The notes under the pieces: model-generated
What the model saw: the letters and a program-made list of their open reading frames with translations, nothing else
The model's database searches: none
What the model was told of the DNA's origin: nothing
In this document: positions 1 to 5,470 of the stretch, one piece after another
Numbering within the stretch: the stretch's first letter is position 1
Layout of the letters: each line of letters starts with the position of its first letter
Position numbers and translations under genes: made by a program
Assembly: GCA_021851985.1 (NCBI GenBank)
Contig: JAJZOS010000058.1
Span: 1-5,718 of the forward strand
Reading direction: 5' to 3'
From: Microcaldota archaeon
GTDB lineage: Archaea > Micrarchaeota > Micrarchaeia > Micrarchaeales > CABMGC01
Length of the DNA stretch: 5,718 nucleotides

Positions 1-30
1 GCAGATAAGATTGTGGGCAGGATAATAAAC

Positions 31-45
31 CTGCACCTAGTGCAG
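31..45 (-). terminator. Short hairpin downstream of the first CBS gene
   Basis: A perfect 6-bp inverted repeat (CTGCAC, 3-base loop, GTGCAG) lies about 33 bases past the stop of the minus-strand CBS gene and is followed on that strand by a T-rich stretch (GTTTATTAT). It could mark the 3' end of that transcript. Archaeal termination depends mostly on T-rich tracts, so the hairpin alone is weak evidence. A separate 12-bp perfect palindrome (AATGCCGGCATT, 67-78) abuts the stop codon. Confidence 0.3.
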
Positions 46-77
46 AAGTAAATGCTCGCTGCTTTCAATGCCGGCAT

Positions 78-521
78 TCAATCCGAAGTGTAACCGGTAG
101 CCAGCAGCTCCTTTAGCACGTCTATCAGGTAGTTGGCGTTGCGTATTATGTCGCTCTCCGACACTATGCCTACTAGTTTCCCCTTCCCATCTATAACCCC
201 AAGCTTCTTTACCCTTTTATTGATCATGAAGTCGGCAGCGCGTTCCAGCGTTTCGCCGCTTTTGATAGTTATAAGCGGCTTGCTCATGATCGCCTTCGCC
301 TTTGATGTAATTTTCATACTGCCCGCCGCTATGGCCCTCCTCACAATATCCCGCTCTGTTATTATACCAACGGGTTTTGAACCGTCGAAGATTATCACAG
401 AACCCACCTTAGCCCTTTTCATCTTCTTTGCTATGCCTAGTATGTTTTCATCTATGCCAGCAGACACGACAGGCCTGCTCATTATCTCGTGTACCAGTAT
501 AGACTCCTTCAAGAGCCTCAT
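78..521 (-). CDS. Two-CBS-domain protein (stand-alone CBS pair)
   Basis: A 147-residue protein that is almost entirely a CBS (Bateman) pair. The first CBS runs from about residue 8 to 62 and ends in GIITERDIVR; the second runs from about 74 to 128 and ends in GIVSESDIIR. Both carry the G-h-h-T/S-x-x-D signature that contacts the ribose of bound adenine nucleotides in this family. CBS pairs usually sense AMP, ADP, ATP or SAM and act on a partner; no catalytic domain is fused here, so the target is unknown. An in-frame ATG at 533 would add four residues (MGEA). I prefer the ATG at 521 because the paralogous fragment at 5570 begins at the same place (MRSPKES versus MRLLKES) and because GGTGAG lies just upstream. 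A leaderless start at 533 remains possible. No membrane segment or signal peptide is visible. Confidence 0.85.
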   Translation of the reverse strand: MRLLKESILVHEIMSRPVVSAGIDENILGIAKKMKRAKVGSVIIFDGSKPVGIITERDIVRRAIAAGSMKITSKAKAIMSKPLITIKSGETLERAADFMINKRVKKLGVIDGKGKLVGIVSESDIIRNANYLIDVLKELLATGYTSD

Positions 522-552
522 CGCCTCACCCATATTATCTTGCCCAGATTGG

Positions 553-566
553 ATTATTACGCCTTT
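553..566 (-). promoter_or_regulatory. Probable promoter of the first CBS gene
   Basis: On the minus strand, AAAGGC (566-561) runs into an A/T-rich TATA-like element (GTAATAAT, 560-553). Its centre is about 23 bases from the ATG at 533 and 35 from the ATG at 521, so a transcript starting about 25-27 bases downstream would begin near 530. The same AAAGGC-plus-A/T arrangement precedes other genes in the window. Confidence 0.45.
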
Positions 567-589
567 CTATGGGCTTGCACAAAGTGCCT

Positions 590-804
590 TCAGTAATCGC
601 TCAGCAACTTCGTGTCCTTCTTGTCTTTCTTTGCTATCAGGAGCATTATATCGCTTATCACTGTGCTCGCTATGATTATCGATCCGTCTTCATACCTCTT
701 CAGCTTGTATCTCAATACCAGAACTGATAGTACAGATATCGAGGTATGCCTATCGCTATAGCCGTTATTATATCTCCAATCACATTTAGGCCGAATCCGA
801 ACAC
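590..804 (-). pseudogene. Small membrane protein gene, frame broken once
   Basis: The minus strand holds two adjacent open stretches that read as one small protein if a single missing base near 735-747 is restored. The first part, from a GTG at 804, reads MFGFGLNVIGDIITAIAIGIP. The second part continues ISVLSVLVLRYKLKRYEDGS and ends with KKDTKLLSDY and a TGA at 590-592. The repaired product would be about 71 residues: one long hydrophobic segment (or two short ones), then a charged tail rich in K and D. The family is not recognised. A TATA-like element (ATTATAATAC, 840-831) sits about 32 bases before the GTG. The stop is about 60 bases upstream of the CBS start, so the two genes lie in the same orientation. 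The hydrophobic, codon-like continuation across the break is why I regard it as a gene. It could be a pseudogene or a sequencing error. Confidence 0.45.
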
Positions 805-891
805 GAAAAATAATGAAAGACTTGATGAAGGTATTATAATTATGTTATTTAATAGATAATGCTACCAATTTGTATTATTGATTCAGTGCTG

Positions 892-927
892 CTTATATAA
901 AAACTGCACAGGGAAAGGCATTTATCA
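892..927 (+). promoter_or_regulatory. Promoter region of the HIT gene (two candidate boxes)
   Basis: A strong TATA-like box, CTTATATAAAA (892-902), would start transcription near 922-926 and give a leader of about 35 bases. A second candidate, AAAGGC (914-919) followed by ATTTAT, would start transcription near 947-949, just ahead of the ATG at 959. GGTG at 950-953 is a weak ribosome-binding site for that ATG. The sequence does not decide between the two boxes. Confidence 0.55.
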
Positions 928-958
928 GTTCAAGTAGCAATACTTGTATGGTGCGTTT

Positions 959-1429
959 ATGAGTATCGCAAAAAAGCGCCTTGATCCATTTTGTGATCCA
1001 AAAAAGATAGGAGAACAGGCATATTACGAGTCGAAATACACATACGCTATTTATGATCTATTCCCAGTAGTTAAAGGACATACGTTGATAGTGCCAAAGA
1101 GGCATGTATCAGGCATAGCAGAATTGACTGATGCAGAAGCTGTAGATTTGGTAATGACAATAAAGCGCGTTGTGCCCAAACTCCTGAAGATATACAGAGC
1201 TGATGACTCATATAACATCGTTGCACAGATCGGCCCTTACTCTGGAAGGACTGTGAACCATTTGCATATACATATAATACCAAGGAACAAGTACGACATG
1301 TACAGCGAATACAACGACAAGCTTTACAAGGACCTTAGGAAATACGAACTTGACGGTATCGCCATGCATGCAGTAGCCCCGGAAATAGAAAGGCTGCGCA
1401 AGATATTCAAGTACAAGGAGCGCGAATAA
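959..1429 (+). CDS. HIT family nucleotide hydrolase, Fhit-like
   Basis: A 156-residue protein of the histidine triad superfamily. The triad is HLHIHII with His101, His103 and His105 in the order H-x-H-x-H; the middle His is the nucleophile that forms a nucleotidyl-enzyme intermediate. Upstream are the usual conserved segment KGHTLIVPKRHV (residues 39-50) and the Gly-rich lead-in GPYSGRTVN (92-100). That lead-in, with IIPR after the triad, resembles the Fhit branch (dinucleoside polyphosphate hydrolases such as Ap3A/Ap4A) more than the Hint branch. It is probably cytosolic, with no signal peptide. I chose the ATG at 959 over the in-frame TTG at 944 because GGTG lies five bases before it and the family N-terminus fits. 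A four-codon frame (ATG 948 to TGA 962) overlaps this start as ATGA. The stop TAA overlaps a possible ATG of the next gene at 1429. The exact substrate cannot be read from sequence. Confidence 0.92.
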   Translation: MSIAKKRLDPFCDPKKIGEQAYYESKYTYAIYDLFPVVKGHTLIVPKRHVSGIAELTDAEAVDLVMTIKRVVPKLLKIYRADDSYNIVAQIGPYSGRTVNHLHIHIIPRNKYDMYSEYNDKLYKDLRKYELDGIAMHAVAPEIERLRKIFKYKERE

Positions 1430-1460
1430 TGCGCGGAAGTATTCTATTTTTCCTGAAAGT

Positions 1461-1476
1461 GCAAAGGCTTAAAGAT
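1461..1476 (+). promoter_or_regulatory. Probable internal promoter for the ART-like gene
   Basis: AAAGGC (1463-1468) followed by TTAAAG forms a BRE/TATA-like element centred near 1471, about 27 bases before the ATG at 1498. That spacing predicts a leaderless transcript starting at or next to that ATG. It lies inside the longer open frame that begins at 1429, which argues that the first 23 codons of that frame are not normally translated from this promoter. Confidence 0.5.
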
Positions 1477-1497
1477 TTTCAGATACTCAAGTGTAGT

Positions 1498-2196
1498 ATG
1501 ATGAGAAATAAAGAGAAGAAAAATACACAGACGACAAATTACGAAAGTAAAGTGTGGGAATTTAGCACTGAGGAACTTTCTGCAGAAAAAAATCTAATTA
1601 TGAGGATGAAAAAAATTCCATTGATTAAGCATAAATTGGAATTAAATAAGAAACTAACAAAGGAAGATATAGAAAAAAGATTGAATAGATACTGCAAACG
1701 GTCCATAGAAAATGTATTTAAGGCAGTAGGGCAGGCTTATAGAGGCATTGGATTTAATTCTGAAGATAAGCTAATAGAGTATATAAATGATCTGAAAAAG
1801 GGGGCAGAACCGGGCAGCATAGCAAAGCTACTATCATTGAATGTTCTATTTTTTACTGCGAGTATAGGGGAAGCGAAACTATTTGCGACAGGATATGGGG
1901 TGGTGATAATAGTAGATATCAGAAAGGTCAATTACAAGCATGTATACAATTTGGAGGCAGAATATAGTTTTGAGGATATATTATTTGATAGGAAGTCATT
2001 TGTAAAGAGATATAGACATGTACATGACCTTAGCGAGATGTCTTATGGTGGGCCAATTACTTATTTAGAAGTAAGATCAAATTCTGTAGCTCCGGATGCA
2101 ATAAAAGCCGTTCTAGTCTACAAAAACTTTAACTTTATCAAAAGATTTGAAGAAATTCCAACTGCAATGGAGGTTAGAAAAGCATTGAAGAATTGA
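1498..2196 (+). CDS. Uncharacterised protein with ADP-ribosyltransferase-like outline
   Basis: A 232-residue, Lys-rich protein that I do not recognise as a named family. Residues 1-75 are charged and probably helical. From residue 80 the pattern resembles R-S-E type ADP-ribosyltransferases: AYRGIGF with Arg82 as the possible NAD-contacting Arg, an amphipathic helix, LFFTAS (117-122) in the place of the STS strand, GEAKLFATGYGVVIIVDI (124-141) as the usual A..FA...GVV strand pair, then EDIL (159-162) and YLEVRSNSVAPDAIKAV (190-206), where Glu191 could be the catalytic Glu. This is inference from pattern; the Ser/Thr motif is not canonical. The frame is open from an ATG at 1429 overlapping the HIT stop (TAATG), giving 255 residues. 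I prefer 1498 because of the promoter at 1461-1476 and because residues from 1429 look like translated promoter sequence. The gene is richer in A+T than its neighbours, which hints at transfer. Confidence 0.8.
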   Translation: MMRNKEKKNTQTTNYESKVWEFSTEELSAEKNLIMRMKKIPLIKHKLELNKKLTKEDIEKRLNRYCKRSIENVFKAVGQAYRGIGFNSEDKLIEYINDLKKGAEPGSIAKLLSLNVLFFTASIGEAKLFATGYGVVIIVDIRKVNYKHVYNLEAEYSFEDILFDRKSFVKRYRHVHDLSEMSYGGPITYLEVRSNSVAPDAIKAVLVYKNFNFIKRFEEIPTAMEVRKALKN

Positions 2197-2352
2197 GAGC
2201 GGGCAAGGTATATTCTTTTGTGGTGTGGTGGTTCCAACGAAGAATTTAACAATCTTAGAGCATTGTAAGTTATTTCTCCATTAATGTTCTAATATTGTTA
2301 TGGCATGGAAAGCACTGTCTTTGGCGCTCTCTGAAGTGCTGGATGTTAAGTT
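2197..2352. other. Convergent intergenic region with weak hairpin
   Basis: This 156-base gap separates the 3' ends of two convergent genes. I see no tRNA or convincing small gene. AGCACT (2311-2316) pairs with AGTGCT (2335-2340) across an 18-base loop and could form a weak hairpin at the end of either transcript. A 54-codon plus-strand frame starting at 2300 runs into the opposite-strand gene and is probably chance. Confidence 0.35.
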
Positions 2353-2856
2353 TCACCCATTTCCTCCCGTCTCATCCCACCATTTCATAAAGTTTCTTTC
2401 AGACTGTTTATCAGTCATTCTCGCCTCTTTTTTCTTCCTCGCCTCTTCAAGCTTTGCGTTCTTATAATCCTCTCGGTGGTGGTGTTTTGGGTTTCTGCAT
2501 ATTTCATCAAGTATTGCAAGGCGTTCTTTTGGATATTTATTCGAAAGGTATTTCATCCCCCCGCCCCAGCCAATGCCCATGCCGTGGCTGCCCTTAGAGT
2601 GGTGCTCAACATAAAGCATATGCTCAAGGCTTATCAGCTCGGCAACATACCCAAAATCGTCCTGCCTGTATCTTGGCCTGCCAGTTATGGTATGGCAGAG
2701 CTCCTGCGCTTTTTTCCAGTCTAAGCCATTAAGCCTTGCGCGCTTTATCTTTTCCTTCACGAATTTAGTAATTACCTTGGGCGGCTCCCAGCTGGGTTCT
2801 TTCTCAAGGATTGCCCTTGTCTCTTTAACCAGATCCTTTATTTGATTTTCATCCAT
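2353..2856 (-). CDS. Histidine-rich protein of unknown function
   Basis: A 167-residue soluble protein that I do not recognise. It starts MDENQIKDLVKETRAILEKE, apparently helical and charged. Residues 28-56 form a Lys/Arg-rich helix ending in ELCHTITGR. A central part follows with AELISLEHMLYVEHH (72-86), His91 and a Gly-rich turn GMGIGWGGGMKYL (92-104). Near the end come Cys120, three consecutive His (125-127), a strongly charged EEARKKKEAR helix and a Trp pair (159-160). The clustered His and the two Cys could bind metal, but no known zinc-finger spacing is present. No membrane segment or signal peptide is seen. It is divergent from the XRE-CBS regulator, and the 72 bases between their starts hold an inverted repeat, so that regulator may control it. 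The ATG at 2856 is the only good start before the intergenic region. Confidence 0.78.
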   Translation of the reverse strand: MDENQIKDLVKETRAILEKEPSWEPPKVITKFVKEKIKRARLNGLDWKKAQELCHTITGRPRYRQDDFGYVAELISLEHMLYVEHHSKGSHGMGIGWGGGMKYLSNKYPKERLAILDEICRNPKHHHREDYKNAKLEEARKKKEARMTDKQSERNFMKWWDETGGNG

Positions 2857-2864
2857 TCAATCAC

Positions 2865-2874
2865 ATATGCATAT
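2865..2874. repeat. Perfect 10-bp palindrome ATATGCATAT
   Basis: A self-complementary 10-mer between the starts of the two divergent genes, 9 bases upstream of the ATG at 2856. It could be a second operator or simply A/T-rich promoter sequence. Confidence 0.3.
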
Positions 2875-2929
2875 TAATAATTCCTGTATATAATATATAT
2901 TGAAATAATTATTCGTATAGGAATTATTA
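2875..2929. promoter_or_regulatory. Divergent promoter with inverted-repeat operator
   Basis: TAATAATTCCT (2875-2885) is perfectly complementary to AGGAATTATTA (2919-2929); the match continues for two more pairs after one mismatch. Arm centres are 44 bases apart, close to four turns of the helix, so both arms would face the same side. The right arm ends on the first base of the regulator's ATG. The left arm covers the place expected for the TATA box or BRE of the minus-strand gene. The loop holds a long TATA-like run (TGTATATAATATATATTG, 2886-2903). This layout fits binding by the adjacent XRE protein as an autorepressor that also controls its neighbour; that is inference. Confidence 0.55.
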
Positions 2930-3450
2930 TGGCGTTACCTGAACTTGAATCCATAAAACAGCGGAGGCGCGCGCTTGGGCTCTCACAGTACAGCCTTGCA
3001 AATAAGGCTGGGATAAGCCAGTCAATGCTTGCCAAGATAGAGAACAAAAGGGCAGAGCCTAGCTTCAGGATTGCAAAAGAGATTTTAGAAACGCTTGAAG
3101 AGCTTGAGAATGCCTCCTCCAAAAAGGCAGTGGATGTGATGAACAGAAATGTCATCTCACTGCAAGAAACCGATACGGTTGAAAAAGCGATAGGACTAGC
3201 TAAGAAGTATGCAGTATCCCAGTTTCCGGTTGTCAGAGACGGGCTTCTTGTAAAAAGCATATCCGTGAGGGAGCTGCTTGATATAGGCAGAGAGGCAAGG
3301 ATAGGCATGATTGATGGAATATCATTGCCAACTGTGAATGAGAATACGCCTGTAGAGGCGGTGAAGTCATTGCTTAAATCCAGCCAGGCAGTACTGGTGG
3401 TCGAGTCTGGAAGGATAAAGGGGATTATAACAGCGGAGGACCTTCTTTGA
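2929..3450 (+). CDS. XRE-family HTH regulator with C-terminal CBS pair
   Basis: A 173-residue predicted transcriptional regulator. Residues 5-60 form a Cro/CI-type helix-turn-helix: LGLSQYSLANKAGI as helices 1-2, then SQSMLAKIENKRAEPS as the recognition helix and the typical turn after it. Residues about 66-118 and 125-173 are two CBS domains. The first starts VDVMNRNVISLQETDTV; the second ends IKGIITAEDLL with the usual G-h-h-T-x-x-D signature. HTH-CBS fusions of this size are a known archaeal class of regulators, in which the CBS pair is thought to sense an adenine-containing ligand and change DNA binding. The first CBS lacks a clear terminal Asp motif (VKSISVRELLDI), so ligand may bind mainly through the second. 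The start at 2929 sits at the edge of the inverted repeat, suggesting a short or absent leader. The likely targets are its own promoter and the divergent histidine-rich gene. Confidence 0.93.
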   Translation: MALPELESIKQRRRALGLSQYSLANKAGISQSMLAKIENKRAEPSFRIAKEILETLEELENASSKKAVDVMNRNVISLQETDTVEKAIGLAKKYAVSQFPVVRDGLLVKSISVRELLDIGREARIGMIDGISLPTVNENTPVEAVKSLLKSSQAVLVVESGRIKGIITAEDLL

Positions 3451-3462
3451 GGCCTGTTATAA

Positions 3463-3545
3463 GCTAGCTAGCCCTATCCCAAAGGGTAGGCATTAAAAAG
3501 CCAACATCATGTTAGCTGGGATAGAAACCCTATATATATTGGTTT
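3463..3545. other. Intergenic region with nested inverted repeats
   Basis: The gap between the XRE-CBS stop (3450) and the methyltransferase stop (3585) holds several self-complementary elements: a perfect palindrome GCTAGCTAGC (3463-3472); an 8-bp stem CTATCCCA (3474-3481) with TGGGATAG (3517-3524); inside it, GGC/GCC (3489-3491, 3500-3502) and AACAT/ATGTT (3503-3513); and a 5-bp AAACC/GGTTT pair (3525-3529, 3541-3545) enclosing CTATATATATT. The set could fold as a three-way junction. It may be a two-way terminator or a small structured RNA; CTATATATA could also serve as a TATA box. No coding frame is supported here. Confidence 0.4.
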
Positions 3546-3584
3546 ACCAGACAGGCATTAGAGTTAGACAGATATCGTATAGCT

Positions 3585-4285
3585 TTAGGTTAAAATGGTT
3601 AAAGGTTTTACTGCCTCGATAACCACCGCAATACAGGTAAATAAATGTTTGGTACTGTTTATTTTAAAGCCAGCACTAATGCATTCATCAATAACATCAG
3701 AAAGCTTTTGTTTAAGTATGCTTTCAACCATGAATGTGTAAGCCTTTTTATCTATTAAGCTTCCTTCAAATTTTATTATCTTAAAATAAAAATCAAAAAA
3801 TATCTTGTTGAGTAGGCCTTCTGGAACTACTGTGTCTAAAATGATAAGCCTTCCTCCTGGCCCAAGTAACCTGAATGATTCCTTAAAAAATCTGCTTTGC
3901 TATCAAAATTCCTTAGAGCCATAGAATTTGTTATAATGTCGAAAGACGAATCGGTAAAAGATGTCATAGTTGCATCCATAACATAAAGCTTAACATCCCT
4001 AAATTTTGAGAGTTTTTTCTTTGCAATCTCAAGCATCTTACTGCTTAGATCTATACCAGTTATAGAAAGCCTGGTATTTATTTCAAGTGATCTTTTAATC
4101 AGGGCTAAAAGAAAATCTCCAGTTCCTGTTGCGGTATCTAAAACAGTGCAGCTCGAATTTTCTCTTATTGCTATTTTTGCCGCAGAATTTCTAAAATACT
4201 TGTCTAATCCAAAAGAGAATATTGTATTTACAATCCCATACTTTTTTGCTATCCTATCGAACATCTCAGTATTTTGAAGTGACAT
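3585..4285 (-). CDS. UbiE/MenG-like SAM-dependent C-methyltransferase, frame change at 3884-3890
   Basis: A class I methyltransferase of the UbiE/MenG (COQ5) family, which methylates the ring of menaquinone or ubiquinone precursors. The N-terminus MFDRIAKKYGIVNTIFSFGL matches the family signature region; VLDTATGTGDF (residues 48-58) is the SAM-binding motif I; TGIDLSSKMLEIAKKKL follows, and MALRNF (122-127) is the family's post-motif II segment. In the literal frame the protein ends at 149 residues (3836) in non-family sequence. Stepping back one base at 3884 gives KESFRLLGPGGRLIILDTVV, the expected continuation, and an open frame to TAA at 3585-3587. The total is 233 residues, a normal family length. 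The last part has no other stop, so the break is recent, a sequencing error, or programmed. A TATA box 27 bases upstream predicts a leaderless start at the ATG at 4285. Quinone methylation is the family role; the true substrate is unproven. Confidence 0.85.
3884..3890 (-). other. T TTT TTA slippery heptamer in the methyltransferase gene
   Basis: On the coding strand the sequence reads GAT TTT TTA AGG in the zero frame, so the heptamer T TTT TTA is in the register used for -1 ribosomal slippage (the same heptamer as at the HIV-1 gag-pol site). A one-base backward step here gives the full-length protein. A lost T from a run of seven would have the same effect. Confidence 0.5.
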
Positions 4286-4306
4286 ACAATTGGTTAATAA
4301 GTCAAG

Positions 4307-4315
4307 CTTTATATA
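4307..4315 (-). promoter_or_regulatory. TATA box of the methyltransferase gene
   Basis: TATATAAAG on the minus strand, centred about 27 bases before the ATG at 4285. This spacing predicts transcription starting at the start codon itself, that is, a leaderless mRNA. Confidence 0.65.
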
Positions 4316-4332
4316 GATTTATTAGGATACTC

Positions 4333-4352
4333 GTATAAAAATAGTTTAAAAG
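4333..4352 (+). promoter_or_regulatory. Probable amt promoter
   Basis: Two A/T-rich boxes lie upstream of the transporter: GTATAAAAA (4333-4341) and GTTTAAAAG (4344-4352). The first would place a transcript start near the TTG at 4365, the second near the GTG at 4377. The divergent methyltransferase TATA box is about 20 bases away, so the two promoters are back to back. Confidence 0.5.
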
Positions 4353-4376
4353 CAATAGTGAGAGTTGGTTCTTGCC

Positions 4377-5470
4377 GTGGTTCCGAATCTAATAAATAAT
4401 CTATGGGTTGTAATAGCTGCCCTTTTGGTTTTCTCAATGACTATTGCTGTAGGGTTCCTTGAAGTGGGAGAACTCGGAAGGCGTTATAGCAGATCTCTGA
4501 TTAAAACCATAATAATAACTTTTTCAGCGATATTCATCAGCGATATTCATAATGGTTATGATAGGTTTCAATACCGCATTTGCCCCGACGATTGATGGAA
4601 TAATAGGAAATCCATTATATCTGCCGGGCCTATTTTTAGGCGGGTTTTCTAGAGCCGCAAAGGGCCTGCCCAGTGGAGTATGGTGGTCTATGGGCTCGGC
4701 ATATTTCAATACAGGCCTAATGACAGGGTCTTACTTCCTTTTTGAAGCTGCATTCGCATCCGTTACATTTGCACTTGTAAGCGTGATAGCCCTTAGAAAA
4801 GTAAAGATGAAAGCCTTGGCTTTATTCTCCATAGCATACTTCACGCTCATATGGAATCTGCCTGCAGCGTGGATATGGAACCCCACAGGATGGCTTTATC
4901 TATTGGGGATGAGGGATTTTGCAGGGGGCTTGGTTGTACATGCTGCAGCTGGCATAGCATGCCTTGCATTAGTTATCCGCATATGGATTGAAGAGAAGAA
5001 AAAAGGCTTTAGGCAGAGCCCGCAAGTTGGATAAAGCTAAACAAGAGCTGGCTGGCGCTTGGAATATTGCTGCTTTGGATGGGCTGGTTTGGATTTAACC
5101 CCGGAAGTGTCTTGGCCTTCAATGCAAGCGCATTGACTGTTGTACTTACAACATTTCTTGCCGCATCATCCGCTGCTGTTTCAACAATGGGATTCAGATG
5201 GTTAAAGAATAAGTCAAAACCCGATATAGCGTATGGAGTGAATGGAATATTGATGGGGTTGATAATAATAACGCATTTGGCTGGGTTTGTAAACCCTGCA
5301 AGCGCAATAATACTTGGTCTTATAGGAGGGCCATTGTTCCTTGTGTCTGAAAGGTACTTTTCAAAAGTCAAGTGGTTCACAGACTCCGTTGGCCTATTCC
5401 CAGGTCATCTTGTTGGAGGCATATTCGGGTGCCCATGATAGCGTTCTTTGCGCAGCATTCTTTTGCCGCA
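4377..5470 (+). pseudogene. amt: Amt/MEP/Rh-family ammonium transporter, frameshifted and truncated
   Basis: An ammonium channel broken into several open pieces. Piece 1 (from the GTG at 4377, or TTG 4365) reads VPNLINNLWVV and the family's VGFLEVGELGRRYS. A 13-bp tandem duplication (4525-4550) shifts the frame. Piece 2 (to about 5010) has FEAAFASVTFAL and RDFAGGLVVH, with the conserved Asp and first pore His. Near 5010 one base seems lost (GFRQ for expected GFKAEPASW). Piece 3 has LLWMGWFGFNPGS and VGLFPGHLVGGIFG with the second pore His. At 5427-5429 another G seems lost, after which VPMIAFFAQHSFAA continues to about 5470. Homology then stops, so the last one or two membrane segments are missing. 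Repaired, it covers about 360 residues of a family usually near 400 or more. Both pore histidines survive, so the breaks look recent. It could be a real pseudogene or poor assembly. No glnK-type partner lies in the window. Confidence 0.88.
4525..4550 (+). repeat. Perfect 13-bp tandem duplication in amt
   Basis: CAGCGATATTCAT occurs twice back to back (4525-4537 and 4538-4550). Removing one copy joins FSAIFI directly to MVMIGFNTAF in one open frame of the transporter. The duplication (13 = 12+1) is therefore the exact cause of the first frame break. Confidence 0.95.

Noticed and set aside
133..675. Long plus-strand open frame of 180 codons at the left end
   Set aside because: It is antisense to the CBS gene and the broken membrane protein, and its residues are the low-complexity shadow expected from them.
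2225..2265. tRNA-like GGTTCCAAC segment
   Set aside because: It does not fit the T-loop consensus and no acceptor or anticodon stems can be built around it.
2300..2464. 54-codon plus-strand frame starting MAWKALSLALSE
   Set aside because: Most of it lies antisense to the histidine-rich gene, with no promoter or ribosome-binding site evident.
2874..3308. Minus-strand open frame of 144 codons within the XRE-CBS gene
   Set aside because: Antisense shadow; the plus strand has clear HTH and CBS motifs.
3500..3515. ATGATGT on the minus strand as a C/D-box RNA C box
   Set aside because: No D box (CTGA) at a suitable distance on that strand.
3845..3862. AGGAGG on the minus strand as a Shine-Dalgarno stimulator of frameshifting
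   Set aside because: It lies downstream of the slippery site, whereas stimulatory sites of this type act from upstream; it also simply encodes the conserved PGGR segment.
5009..5380. Minus-strand open frame of 123 codons opposite amt
   Set aside because: The plus strand carries unmistakable Amt motifs over the same bases.
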